Origin: Bacteroidales bacterium UBA1182
Lineage (GTDB): Bacteria > Bacteroidota > Bacteroidia > Bacteroidales > Bacteroidaceae
DNA length: 63,380 nt
Reading direction: 5' to 3'
NCBI GenBank assembly: GCA_002310015.1
Contig: DBYQ01000058.1
Span: 1 to 63,380, forward strand
Of this stretch, positions 7,467 to 15,789 are shown piece by piece. The notes under the pieces were generated by a model. The model was given only the letters and a program-made list of their open reading frames with translations. It searched no databases and had not been told where the DNA came from. Position 1 is the first letter of the stretch. Each line of letters begins with the position of its first letter. Both the position numbers and the translations under genes were made by a program.

Positions 7467-8516
7467 ATGGCAAATCATGTGGTAATTATGGCGGGGGGTA
7501 TCGGGAGTAGATTCTGGCCCCTGAGTACTCCGGAGTTTCCTAAGCAATTTATTGATATTCTGGGTTGTGGACGGTCGCTGATTCAGCTGACTGTGGACCG
7601 GTTCAAGGGTATTTGCCCATCGGAAAACTTTTGGGTGGTGACTAACAAGGATTACGTGGATATTGTTAAGCAGCAGATTCCTGGTATTCCTTTAAAGCAT
7701 ATTTTAGCTGAGCCAGCGGCGCGAAATACGGCTCCGTGCATTGCCTGGGCGTGCTGGAGCATTAAGGAGGAGGATCCTGATGCAAATGTTGTCGTTACTC
7801 CCAGCGATGCGGTTGTAATGAACCCTGAGGAGTTCAGGCGCGTGATATCGGGCGCATTGGAGTTTACATCGGGCCACGACTTTATCGTGACTATCGGAAT
7901 CAAACCGAATAGGCCGGAAACTGGGTATGGTTATGTAAAAACGGTACAAAAGGGGTCTGACCCCAATTGTATCATTTTGGTGGAGGAGTTTAAGGAGAAG
8001 CCGGATCTGGAGACGGCTAAGAGGTATTTGGCGGATGGAAATTACCTTTGGAATGCGGGGATTTTTGTGTGGAATGTGAAGACGATTACCGATTCTATCA
8101 GGGCTTATAAGCCGATTTTGGCGGGGCAGATGGATAAAATGATACAAAAGGGGTCTGACCCCAATTGTACTGTTTTGGAGATTTTCCCGACTTGTGAGAA
8201 GATTTCTATTGACTATGCGGTGATGGAGCCGGCTGCTGCTGAGGGGAAGGTTTATACTTTTCCGGCGGATTTTGGGTGGAGCGATCTGGGGAACTGGCAG
8301 TCGCTGCATGAAAAGTTGCAGAAGGATGCGGATAATAATGCATCGGTGGGTAATGTACATTTCTATGAATCAAGCAATTGCGTGGTTCATGTTGAGGACG
8401 CCAAGAAGGTTGTGATTCAGGGATTGGACGGGTATATTGTATCGGAAAAGGGGGGACAAATTCTGATTTGCAAGCGTAGCGAGGAGCAGCGCATTAAAGA
8501 GTTTGGAGCAAAATGA
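7467..8516 (+). CDS. manC: Mannose-1-phosphate guanylyltransferase with two REP-encoded segments
   Basis: Makes GDP-mannose from mannose-1-phosphate and GTP. The 349-residue short form (no isomerase domain) shows the nucleotidyltransferase signature MAGGIGSRFWPLS (residues 8-20), PKQF, PETGYGYVK, FKEKP and YLWNAGIFVWN. Two complete REP cores are translated in frame: residues about 160-169 (VQKGSDPNC, between GYGYVKT and VEEFKEKP) and about 226-235 (IQKGSDPNC, before the SIDYAVMEPA motif). Catalytic motifs on both sides are intact, so the product is probably still functional. The stop TGA at 8514-8516 is the start of another REP. It functions with ManA upstream. Confidence 0.94.
   Translation: MANHVVIMAGGIGSRFWPLSTPEFPKQFIDILGCGRSLIQLTVDRFKGICPSENFWVVTNKDYVDIVKQQIPGIPLKHILAEPAARNTAPCIAWACWSIKEEDPDANVVVTPSDAVVMNPEEFRRVISGALEFTSGHDFIVTIGIKPNRPETGYGYVKTVQKGSDPNCIILVEEFKEKPDLETAKRYLADGNYLWNAGIFVWNVKTITDSIRAYKPILAGQMDKMIQKGSDPNCTVLEIFPTCEKISIDYAVMEPAAAEGKVYTFPADFGWSDLGNWQSLHEKLQKDADNNASVGNVHFYESSNCVVHVEDAKKVVIQGLDGYIVSEKGGQILICKRSEEQRIKEFGAK
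7945..7971. repeat. REP H, in frame inside manC
   Basis: Complete A/T-version core inside the coding region, read as Val-Gln-Lys-Gly-Ser-Asp-Pro-Asn-Cys with no stop. Confidence 0.95.
8143..8169. repeat. REP I, in frame inside manC
   Basis: Second complete core inside manC. Here even the left TGATAC extension is present, but the frame reads ATG ATA CAA and so avoids the TGA. Confidence 0.95.
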
Positions 8517-8692
8517 TGCAATTGGGGTCTGACCCCTTTTGCACTTGTCATTTTCAAAAAAAACAGTACAAAAGGGGTCTGACCCCAATTGTATCATTTT
8601 CAAAAAAAAACAGTGCAAAAGGGGTCAGACCCCAATTGCACCAATGGCACATGCAAAAAGAGTACCAAAGGGGTCTGACCCCAATGGTACTT
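8514..8692. repeat. REP cluster J, four copies
   Basis: Cores at 8517-8543 (TGCAA stem), 8567-8593 (TACAA), 8614-8640 (TGCAA/TTGCA) and 8663-8689 (TACCA/TGGTA), so three different stem versions stand side by side. A stray half, CCAATGGCAC, is at 8641-8650. The first copy stops manC. The cluster fills most of the gap before the SLBB gene. Confidence 0.95.
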
Positions 8693-8715
8693 TTTTAATT
8701 TTAAATAATTATGAT

Positions 8716-8723
8716 TATCTTTG
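8716..8723 (+). promoter_or_regulatory. -7 box TATCTTTG of the SLBB export gene
   Basis: Exact TAnnTTTG match 41 bases before the ATG at 8765, just after the REP cluster. Confidence 0.6.
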
Positions 8724-8764
8724 CGGTCTGAATGTGAAATAATATTTTAAAATAAGGATAATAA

Positions 8765-11461
8765 ATGAAGAAAATTCTGGCTTGTATTGCATTCTTGCTG
8801 CCGCTGGTGGTTTACTCACAGAGTGCATCGATGATTTCAATGGCTCGCAATGAGCTGCAGAAACGTGGACTTGAAGAGACTGAGGTACGCGCGCGTCTGC
8901 TTGAAAACGGTATTGACGTGGATAATATTCCGCCGACTGAGTATCAGAACTATCAGGGTAGAGTTACGGCTATTATTAACCAGATGCAGGCCGAGAAGGC
9001 TCAGGCTTCATCTAATGCTACTCCTGCGGCCCCGGCCGGTGAGAGTGCCATTGCTGCAGCTGCAAGCGAGGCTCTTACTCCGGAGGATTTCCCGCAGACG
9101 ACTCAAGGTGAGGCTGCCGCAGAGGAGGCTCTTGAGGAGGCTCTCAAAGAGAATCATGTATCACCAACGGCTGGTGATGACATTTACGGCCACTCACTGT
9201 TTACAGGCAAGTCACTGGATGTGTATCGCACTACAGACGGTGCCCAGGCTCCTGAAACCTACGTTATGGGTGAGGGCGATGAGGTGCATATCTCAATATT
9301 CGGTTCGTCACAGACTGAGATTCATCAGCGTATTGGTGCCGATGGTTCAATACAACCTGCTAACAGCTCCAAGATATTCCTTAAGGGTATGACCCTGGAG
9401 CAGGCCCGTCAGGCTATCAGAAGTAAGCTGGCTTCATCTTACTCATTCCGTCCGGACCAGATTGCGGTTACCATTACTACGGCACGTACCGTGATGGTGA
9501 ACATATACGGTGAGGTAGGTGTTCAGGGCGGTTTTACACTCTCAGCACTTAACTCTGCATTCAATGCCCTGGCTGCAGCCGGCGGTCCTACAAGAATAGG
9601 TTCCGTACGTAACGTTCAGTTGAGCCGCGGTGGCAAGACAAGCCGTCTGGACCTGTACAGGTATATGACCAAGCCCGATCCCAATGCACAGTATGACCTG
9701 CAGAACGGTGATGTGCTGTTTGTGCCGGTGGCTGACAACATTGTAACTATTGAGGGTGCAGTAAACCGCCCCATGCGTTATGAGATGGTGGCTGGTGAGA
9801 CTGTAAAGGACCTGATACGCTATGCCGGTGGCGTGACATACAACGTTTATCCTGATTACCTGCAGATAGAGCGCCAGGAGGGCGGTGAGATAAAGATCCT
9901 GGAGTATGAGCTGGATAATGTGCTTTCAGGATCACAGAGGATAGAGCTCAAGAACGGTGATGTGGTAAGGGTACGCACATCGAACAAACCGCTTGAGAAC
10001 TACGTATCAATTAAGGGTGATGTGTTCTACGGAGGCCGATATGCGATTGAGAATAACGGTACCCTGCAGACTCTTATTGAGAAGGCTCAGCCCCGTTACA
10101 CAGCTATGACCGATTTTGTGTTTGTAGAGCGTACACGTCCCGACGAGACTGTTGAGGTGCTCACCATACCGTTCCCCGGCGTAAACGGCAATCCGGATTT
10201 TGAACTGCAGCCAAGAGATGCAGTGCTTGTTAAGGAGCAGTCAACATACCGTGACCTGGCAACAATCTCGGTAAGCGGTCAGGTGCGTGAACCTTTCTCA
10301 CGTCAGTTTGGTGTGAATGACAGGATGACAGTGGAGCAGGCTATAGGTTATGCAGGCGGTCTTAAGCCCAGTGTATTCCCTGTAGCTTACATATTCCGCC
10401 GTGACCTGACCAATCCCTCAAAACAGGAGTACCTGCGTATATTGCTGGATAGGGATGGCGATACCCTGCTGCAGCCCGGTGACCAGTTGAAAATATATGA
10501 CAACACCACTTATACAAACGTAGGTGAAGTCCGCGTGAGCGGTGCCGTAAAAAACCCGTTTGGAGTAGAGTTTGACAAGTCACTGACAGTGCATGACATG
10601 CTTGAGATGGCAGGCGGATTAGAGGTAGGTGCAGCATACGACCGCGTTGAGGTGTTCCGTATCAACATCTCTACAAAGGATGAGGTTAAACTTGACCAGA
10701 TTACCCTGACTGTTGATGACCAGTACAATCTGGTGGGTAACTCAGAATTCCAGTTGCAGCCGTATGACCATATAGTTGTACGCCGTACTCCTAACTTTAC
10801 CATGGGACGAACGGTTGAGGTTAACGGCCGCGTAAAATATCCGGGTGTATATGTACTGGAGGATAATAAAACACAGTTGTGGGAGATTATCCAGATGGCA
10901 GGCGGCCTGCTTGATGATGCAGCCCCGTATGCACGCCTGTTCCGTACTTATCGTAACCGCGGTAGTATAGGACTGGACCTTAGGGAGGTGAAGAGTAACA
11001 AGGGAAGACTCAAGTCTGACCCCATACTGATGGATGGTGACGTAATCAACATAACACGTATGGAGAACGTTGTTTCAATACGTGAGACCGGAACCAGAAT
11101 GGCTCAGTATGTACCTGAGGAGTATGCATCAAGCCAAAAGACAATCCTGTTCCAGGGTAAGCACAATGCCGCCTGGTATATACGCCATTATGCCGGCGGA
11201 TTCCAGAAGGCTGCCGATAAGAACAGCGTTACGGTTACGTACCCCAACAACCAGACAGAATCAACCAAACGCGGATTCCTTTGGATACGCCGTTATCCTA
11301 AAGTTGAATCAGGCGGTATGATTACACTGCGCATTGATGATGAGAAACGTGAGAAGATAGAGAAGCCTAAGGAGAAGATTGACTGGGGTGATGAACTGAG
11401 AACATCTCTCAGTACACTCACATCGGTTATATCATTGGTAATTCTTATTGACAAACTGTAG
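8765..11461 (+). CDS. Large outer-membrane polysaccharide export protein, Wza-like with multiple SLBB domains
   Basis: An 898-residue secreted protein likely forming the outer-membrane/periplasmic channel for an exported polysaccharide. Residues 1-20 are a signal peptide ending VVYSQS. A helical Ala/Glu-rich segment follows, then a polysaccharide-export domain from about residue 160 (YVMGEGDEVHISIFGSS...IGADGSI). After that come several SLBB repeats marked by recurring 'V.GAV..P' and 'YAGG' or 'MAGG' turns, and a hydrophobic C-terminal segment (about 878-898). It is much longer than classical Wza (about 380 residues), as in Bacteroidetes. The Wzz-like gene starts five bases after its stop, and manA-manC upstream would provide GDP-mannose. 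Confidence 0.9.
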   Translation: MKKILACIAFLLPLVVYSQSASMISMARNELQKRGLEETEVRARLLENGIDVDNIPPTEYQNYQGRVTAIINQMQAEKAQASSNATPAAPAGESAIAAAASEALTPEDFPQTTQGEAAAEEALEEALKENHVSPTAGDDIYGHSLFTGKSLDVYRTTDGAQAPETYVMGEGDEVHISIFGSSQTEIHQRIGADGSIQPANSSKIFLKGMTLEQARQAIRSKLASSYSFRPDQIAVTITTARTVMVNIYGEVGVQGGFTLSALNSAFNALAAAGGPTRIGSVRNVQLSRGGKTSRLDLYRYMTKPDPNAQYDLQNGDVLFVPVADNIVTIEGAVNRPMRYEMVAGETVKDLIRYAGGVTYNVYPDYLQIERQEGGEIKILEYELDNVLSGSQRIELKNGDVVRVRTSNKPLENYVSIKGDVFYGGRYAIENNGTLQTLIEKAQPRYTAMTDFVFVERTRPDETVEVLTIPFPGVNGNPDFELQPRDAVLVKEQSTYRDLATISVSGQVREPFSRQFGVNDRMTVEQAIGYAGGLKPSVFPVAYIFRRDLTNPSKQEYLRILLDRDGDTLLQPGDQLKIYDNTTYTNVGEVRVSGAVKNPFGVEFDKSLTVHDMLEMAGGLEVGAAYDRVEVFRINISTKDEVKLDQITLTVDDQYNLVGNSEFQLQPYDHIVVRRTPNFTMGRTVEVNGRVKYPGVYVLEDNKTQLWEIIQMAGGLLDDAAPYARLFRTYRNRGSIGLDLREVKSNKGRLKSDPILMDGDVINITRMENVVSIRETGTRMAQYVPEEYASSQKTILFQGKHNAAWYIRHYAGGFQKAADKNSVTVTYPNNQTESTKRGFLWIRRYPKVESGGMITLRIDDEKREKIEKPKEKIDWGDELRTSLSTLTSVISLVILIDKL

Positions 11462-11465
11462 TAAT

Positions 11466-12626
11466 ATGGACGAGAATATGAACAATGCGCCTATGACGGA
11501 TGAAGGGGAGGGTATAGATATAATGGTGCTGGTAAAACAGCTATGGGACGGCCGTAAGACTGTAATAATCTGGACCTGTGTGTTCATGGCGTTAGGCCTG
11601 ATAGCCGCATTTACCATGATTCGTAAATACGAGGTGAGTACTGTAATGGTTCCCCAGCTGAACTCCAAGCAAAACGCATCATTGAGCAGTCTGGCATCAC
11701 TTGCGGGATTTGACTTGAGTACGGTCAATACGGGTAGTGAGCTATCGCCGCTTATCTATCCGCAGATTGTGGGCAGCGTTACTTTCATGAAAGAACTGAT
11801 GTACACTCCGCTTCATTATGCTAAGTGTGATACCGCTATCTGCATGTTTGATTATGCGCAGAGTGATTATGCCAAGCCTTCAGTGGTAGGTGCTATATTT
11901 GGAGGTTTAATAAAATATACCATCGGATTGCCGCGTGTGATCCTTAAAGCTATTAGAGGAGAGAAAGAGCCTATAGTATTACCTGAAGGTGAAGGTACGG
12001 CCGATAATACCCCCAAGCCAGTGGTTATAAGTGAGGATGAGGAGGAGATCCTTAAGGAACTTGCAGAAAATGTTTCACTTGCAGTTGATAAGAAAGAAGG
12101 TTATATCACTCTGAATGTAATAGGTTCAGAGCCTATACAGGCTGCGGAACTGGCCATGAAGGCGCAGCAACTGCTTCAGGAGGAACTTACACGTTTCCGT
12201 ATTGAGAAATCAGAAAGTGAGCTGGAATATATCCAGGCCCGTTATAATGAGATAAAATCGGAGACTGAGTCATATCAGGAGCAACTGGCCAGGATTACAG
12301 ACCGTTCACAAAGTGTGACCAATACACGTGACCGCATTGAGCGTGACCGCATCCAGACCAAGTACTCTATCTCAAGTTCCATTTACAGTGAACTGGCCAA
12401 GCAGTTGGAGCAGGCCAAGATGCAGGTTAAGAAGGATACTCCTGTGTTTACTGTAATCCAGCCTATTACTGTTCCTAATAAGCCTTCAAACAGCCGTGCA
12501 AAGACTCTTATCATATGGACGTTCTTTGGCGTGGTTTTGGGCTGTGGCGTGGTTCTGGGGAAGGAGTATTTGCCTAAGCTTTTGGCTCAGTTTAAAGACG
12601 AGGAGGAGGAAAAGATTGAAAATTGA
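11466..12626 (+). CDS. Wzz-type chain-length determinant / co-polymerase
   Basis: Inner-membrane protein with an N-terminal cytoplasmic segment, a first membrane helix near residues 28-50 (VIIWTCVFMALGLIAAFTMI), a long periplasmic part rich in coiled coil (LEYIQARYNEIKSETESYQEQL) and a second helix near the C-terminus (LIIWTFFGVVLGCGVVLG). It probably works with the preceding SLBB protein in polysaccharide export and length control. It lacks the tyrosine-kinase domain of Wzc. The ATG at 11466 follows the upstream stop by four bases; a TTG at 11448 would overlap. The C-terminus Lys-Ile-Glu-Asn and the stop come from a heptamer repeat. Confidence 0.9.
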   Translation: MDENMNNAPMTDEGEGIDIMVLVKQLWDGRKTVIIWTCVFMALGLIAAFTMIRKYEVSTVMVPQLNSKQNASLSSLASLAGFDLSTVNTGSELSPLIYPQIVGSVTFMKELMYTPLHYAKCDTAICMFDYAQSDYAKPSVVGAIFGGLIKYTIGLPRVILKAIRGEKEPIVLPEGEGTADNTPKPVVISEDEEEILKELAENVSLAVDKKEGYITLNVIGSEPIQAAELAMKAQQLLQEELTRFRIEKSESELEYIQARYNEIKSETESYQEQLARITDRSQSVTNTRDRIERDRIQTKYSISSSIYSELAKQLEQAKMQVKKDTPVFTVIQPITVPNKPSNSRAKTLIIWTFFGVVLGCGVVLGKEYLPKLLAQFKDEEEEKIEN

Positions 12627-12752
12627 AAATTGAAAATTGAAAATTATAAAAAAGGTTCGGAAATTTTCCGAACCTTTTTTAATGTCGCGGGAATTAAAGC
12701 AGGTGTTTTTTTACGCAGGTGCTTGTAATTTTCAATTTTCAATTTTCAATTA
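12615..12752 (+). repeat. Heptamer-bounded element, type 1 (copy 1)
   Basis: Left array of TTGAAAA heptamers (12615-12646), a near-perfect hairpin (12648-12680), the conserved block AATGTCGCGGG with ACGCAGGTGCTTGT downstream, and a right array in the opposite orientation (12726-12752). It begins inside the wzz-like stop codon. Confidence 0.9.
12648..12680. terminator. Bidirectional terminator-like hairpin in type 1 element
   Basis: Palindrome with arms A6-GGTTCGGAAA and its complement ending in T6, so a U-tract follows the stem on either strand. It lies between convergent genes. Confidence 0.75.
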
Positions 12753-12836
12753 TGTAACTTCGTTCCATGATTTTTGTCACGACTCGGTCAAACAAGCAAG
12801 CTTGATGACTCTCGCTGCTCCAAAAATTTTCAATTC
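12745..12836 (-). repeat. Heptamer-bounded element, type 2 (copy 1)
   Basis: Shares the right heptamer array of the type 1 element, then carries ACTTCGTTCCATGATTTTTG, a CGACTCGG block, AAGCAAGCTTGATG and CGCTGCTCCAAAAATTTTCAA. It ends just before the adk stop codon. Similar copies are at 15786, 24222 and 35884. Confidence 0.8.
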
Positions 12837-12838
12837 GC

Positions 12839-13822
12839 TTAGAGCATGTTTTCTTTTGCCATGGGAGACCAGGGACCATCCTGAGCCATGAAGATGATTG
12901 AAAGCTCCGTGACCTCAAAGGTGTGCCACTGGCCTTTGGGGATGTTCACACCGAACACGCCGGTATCGCCACCCATGTGTATGCGCTGAATCTCAATGCC
13001 CTTGTCATTATAGAATACGGTATCCATGCGGCCACGCATGAGCATTACTGTCTCACTTGAGAGGTTGTGCTTGTGAATGGCTGTTTTGGTGCCGGGCAGC
13101 ATGACGTTGAGCAGACGCTGTGACTGATCCTCTTCAGTGTTGCGCAGGTCATAGTTCATACGCAGACGCGGTGACTCCTGAGCCAGCATCTGTATCTTGT
13201 TGAGCAGGGTGTCATCAAGAACTACCTGACGCTCCAGGAATTTACGGTCAATGCCCTTGAACACGCGGAACATGGCCTTGCGTACAGCTTCAATATCGCC
13301 ACATTCACCATCTACCTCATGATACTTGCCGTTGTTCTTATAATAGGTGATAAGCGGCTCGGTCTGCTTGTGGTAGGTTGCTATGCGATTCTTGATGGTC
13401 TCCTCATTGGCGTCATCGGCACGGCCTTCAATCTGGGCACGATGCGAGAGGCGTTCCTTAATGGTCTCATCCTTAATCATTATGGAGATTACGGCATTGA
13501 CCTTCTCACCGCGGCGGGCAAGCATCTCATCCAGGTCTGACGCCTGGCCAAGTGTGCGGGGGAACCCGTCAAGGAGGAATCCTGCCACATTCTTATATGT
13601 ATTGAACGTGTTCTCAATCATTCCCTCAACAACGCTGTCAGGTACCAGATTACCTGCGTCAATAAGCTCTTTGGCCTGCTTGCCAAGTTCTGTGCCTGCT
13701 GCTATCTCTGCACGGAGCATCTCACCGGTGCTTATGTGCTTGAGGTTATATTTTTGAGAGATGGCACCTGCCTGTGTGCCTTTACCTGCCCCTGGAGGGC
13801 CGAATAGGATGTAGTATTTCAT
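12839..13822 (-). CDS. adk: Adenylate kinase fused to a C-terminal WbuC-type cupin
   Basis: Residues 1-188 are a short-LID adenylate kinase: P-loop GPPGAGKGT (8-16), STGEMLR, GFLLDGFPRT (81-90) and a LID region with RADDANEETIKNR. It interconverts AMP, ADP and ATP. Residues about 195-318 resemble the WbuC family of cupin metalloproteins: PRLRMNYDLR, SQRLLNVMLPGT, His250-Lys-His252 and Glu257 as candidate metal ligands, then IPKGQWHTFEV with His300. No stop or frameshift separates the two parts, and 327 residues is far above the roughly 190 of Bacteroidetes Adk. WbuC genes usually sit in sugar or O-antigen loci, so the biochemical meaning of this fusion is unknown. Confidence 0.9.
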   Translation of the reverse strand: MKYYILFGPPGAGKGTQAGAISQKYNLKHISTGEMLRAEIAAGTELGKQAKELIDAGNLVPDSVVEGMIENTFNTYKNVAGFLLDGFPRTLGQASDLDEMLARRGEKVNAVISIMIKDETIKERLSHRAQIEGRADDANEETIKNRIATYHKQTEPLITYYKNNGKYHEVDGECGDIEAVRKAMFRVFKGIDRKFLERQVVLDDTLLNKIQMLAQESPRLRMNYDLRNTEEDQSQRLLNVMLPGTKTAIHKHNLSSETVMLMRGRMDTVFYNDKGIEIQRIHMGGDTGVFGVNIPKGQWHTFEVTELSIIFMAQDGPWSPMAKENML

Positions 13823-13850
13823 ATTAAAGAGGTTTGCTTTTATCGGACGT

Positions 13851-13858
13851 CAAAGTTA
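13851..13858 (-). promoter_or_regulatory. -7 box TAACTTTG of adk
   Basis: CAAAGTTA on the plus strand matches TAnnTTTG on the minus strand, 28 bases before the adk start codon. Confidence 0.55.
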
Positions 13859-13961
13859 ATCTATTTAATGTAATTCTTATATAAGGTACTGTTATAAAAA
13901 TCCATAAAAGAGAGGCTGATAAAATTACGCGCAATTTGTAGTGTTTTTTACATTAAATGAT

Positions 13962-13969
13962 TATGTTTG
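13962..13969 (+). promoter_or_regulatory. -7 box TATGTTTG of the BACON-like lipoprotein gene
   Basis: Consensus match, 21 bases before the ATG at 13991. Confidence 0.5.
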
Positions 13970-13990
13970 TAGAAATTAAACCGATGCGTT

Positions 13991-14371
13991 ATGAGAATTA
14001 GACTGTTGTTTGCCTTAGGGCTTCTGGCTCTATTGGAGTTATCCGTTATAAGTTGCGATAATGATGAGGTTAAGGTGGATGATGTGAAAACGGTAATGAC
14101 CGACTCCGTAACCATACCCGTCTTTGCATCCGTGGCCGATACTTCAATGGTGGTGCTCAAAGAGCTTACCAATGCTGACCGGTGGCACGCTGAGATGGTT
14201 CAGAGCGGAAACTGGTGCTCTCTGTCCAAGACAGACGGAATAATAGGCGATACTCTTTTTATCTACGTGAAAGAGAATACAAACCGTATGGGACGCTATG
14301 CATGGCTTAAGATTGAAGCCGGTACGCTTATTATGCAGTATCTGGTAAGGCAGAATGCGTCAAAGAAATAG
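13991..14371 (+). CDS. Small lipoprotein with a BACON-like domain
   Basis: A 126-residue envelope protein. The signal peptide ends in a lipobox (LELSVISC, Cys22). The rest looks like a single BACON-type immunoglobulin-like fold: an NWCSLSKTDGIIGDTLFIYVKEN strand pair, then RMGRYAWLKIEAG and a final LIMQYLVRQNA that resembles the closing 'ltQ' motif of the family. BACON domains are usually carbohydrate- or mucin-associated modules in Bacteroidales. The assignment is by pattern only. guaA follows 37 bases downstream without a visible promoter box, so co-transcription is possible. Confidence 0.65.
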   Translation: MRIRLLFALGLLALLELSVISCDNDEVKVDDVKTVMTDSVTIPVFASVADTSMVVLKELTNADRWHAEMVQSGNWCSLSKTDGIIGDTLFIYVKENTNRMGRYAWLKIEAGTLIMQYLVRQNASKK

Positions 14372-14408
14372 ATTTCATTTTTAATTTATTGATTACAAAT
14401 AAGTTTAT

Positions 14409-15392
14409 ATGACTCAAGGAAATGTACGTCCGGCCTCGATGGAGCGTATCACTACGCCCGCATTGGCCAAGAAATTCATTGATGAACAGATTAAGGAGCT
14501 CAGGGCTCAGATTGGTGACAAAAAGGTTCTGCTGGCACTGTCCGGTGGCGTGGATTCATCGGTAGTGGCTGCATTGCTCATTAAAGCGGTGGGCAAGCAG
14601 CTGGTTTCAGTGCATGTAAACCACGGACTGCTGCGCAAGGGCGAGCCCGAGCAGGTGGTGCGCGTGTTCCGCGATGAGTTGAACGCCAACCTGGTATATG
14701 TGGATGCCACTGACCGTTTCCTGAACAAGCTGGCCGGCGTGGCTGATCCAGAGCAGAAGCGCAAGATAATAGGCGCCGAGTTTATCCGCGTGTTTGAGGA
14801 GGAGGCACGCAAGCAGGAGGGTATCAGTTTCCTGGCCCAGGGTACCATCTATCCCGATATTGTGGAGTCAGGTCCCGTAAAGAGCCATCACAACGTGGGT
14901 GGTCTGCCCGATGACCTTAAGTTTGAGCTGGTGGAGCCTATCAAGCTGCTGTTCAAGGATGAGGTTCGCGTGGTAGGTAAGGAGCTTGGCCTGCCAGATA
15001 ACATGGTGTTCCGTCAGCCGTTCCCGGGCCCGGGTCTGGGCGTGCGCTGCACGGGTGCAATTACTAGAGACAGGTTAGAGGCCCTGCGTGAGAGCGATGC
15101 CATTCTGCGCGAGGAGTTTGCGGCTAATGGCTTGGAGGGCAAGGTTTGGCAGTACTTTACCATCGTGCCCGATTACAAGTCAACGGGCGTTAAGGATAAC
15201 AAGCGCAGCTGGGATTGGCCGGTGATCATCCGCGCCGTGAATACCCGGGATGCTATGACGGCTACTATTGAGGAGATTCCATACAAACTGTTGCACCATA
15301 TTACTCAGCGCATCATTACGGAGGTTCCGGGTGTGAATAGAGTGCTTTATGATTTGACTCCGAAACCTACGGGCACTATTGAGTGGGAGTAA
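14409..15392 (+). CDS. guaA: GMP synthase, ATP pyrophosphatase/dimerisation part only
   Basis: Converts XMP to GMP using ATP and ammonia. The 327-residue product begins directly with the synthetase part: P-loop LALSGGVDSS (about 42-51), HVNHGLLRKGE, AQGTIYPDIVES, KSHHNVGGLP, RQPFPGPGLGVR and the C-terminal KPTGTIEWE. The roughly 190-residue class I glutaminase domain of the usual GuaA is absent, and the DNA upstream encodes an unrelated lipoprotein. It is either an ammonia-dependent enzyme or a split GuaA whose glutaminase lies elsewhere. The ATG at 14409 gives a normal domain start with no trace of a truncated glutaminase. A heptamer array follows the stop immediately. Confidence 0.93.
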   Translation: MTQGNVRPASMERITTPALAKKFIDEQIKELRAQIGDKKVLLALSGGVDSSVVAALLIKAVGKQLVSVHVNHGLLRKGEPEQVVRVFRDELNANLVYVDATDRFLNKLAGVADPEQKRKIIGAEFIRVFEEEARKQEGISFLAQGTIYPDIVESGPVKSHHNVGGLPDDLKFELVEPIKLLFKDEVRVVGKELGLPDNMVFRQPFPGPGLGVRCTGAITRDRLEALRESDAILREEFAANGLEGKVWQYFTIVPDYKSTGVKDNKRSWDWPVIIRAVNTRDAMTATIEEIPYKLLHHITQRIITEVPGVNRVLYDLTPKPTGTIEWE

Positions 15393-15425
15393 AAAATTGA
15401 AAATTGAAAATTGAAAATTGAAATT
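15393..15425 (+). repeat. Heptamer array left of the four-helix-bundle gene
   Basis: Four to five TTGAAAA units start right after the guaA stop codon and end eight bases before the ATG at 15433. Together with the array at 15786 (opposite orientation) it brackets that gene. Confidence 0.9.
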
Positions 15426-15432
15426 TTTTATC

Positions 15433-15789
15433 ATGAGAGACAATGTTTTACATAGTAAAAGCAGAGATTTTGCTATACGCATTATTAACTGTTACAAATA
15501 TCTGAATAGTGAAAAACAGGAATATATCATGTCTAAACAACTTCTACGTTGTGGGACAAGTATTGGAGCTAATACTATAGAAAGTAAGAACGCTCAAAGT
15601 CGTCCTGATTTTCTAAGTAAACTCAATATTGCATTGAAGGAGGCCGATGAAACCAGTTACTGGTTGGACCTCCTTCATGTTTGCAATTATATTAATGACG
15701 AATCTTTCAACTCATTAGATAAGGATTGTCGTGAAATAATCGGTTTATTAACTACAATCATCAAAAGACTAAAACAATCAACTTTCTAA
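15433..15789 (+). CDS. Four-helix-bundle protein (S23/IVP family)
   Basis: A 118-residue all-alpha protein of the family named after proteins encoded by 23S rRNA intervening sequences, which also includes accessory (Avd-type) proteins of diversity-generating retroelements. Typical features are the KSRDFAIRIINCYKYL first helix, the QLLRCGTSIGANTIESKNAQS turn region, SKLNIALKEADETSYWLDLL and a last helix LLTTIIKRLKQS. The exact role is unknown. The ATG at 15433 is chosen over a TTG at 15418 that lies in the repeat. It is more A/T-rich than its neighbours and lies between inverted heptamer arrays, which suggests it was delivered as a small cassette. Confidence 0.85.
   Translation: MRDNVLHSKSRDFAIRIINCYKYLNSEKQEYIMSKQLLRCGTSIGANTIESKNAQSRPDFLSKLNIALKEADETSYWLDLLHVCNYINDESFNSLDKDCREIIGLLTTIIKRLKQSTF

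Noticed and set aside
8513..8742. Open frames through the REP cluster (LGSDPFCT/KGSDPNC peptides) as a small gene
   Set aside because: They arise because the REP core has no stop in some frames; no start context or conserved content beyond the repeat.
12637..12891. Plus-strand frame across the heptamer elements and adk end
   Set aside because: It runs through repeat DNA and antisense to adk.
14409..14420. guaA as a pseudogene truncated at its 5' end
   Set aside because: The start is clean, the synthetase domain is complete, and no remnant of a glutaminase is found upstream; a separate-subunit type fits better.
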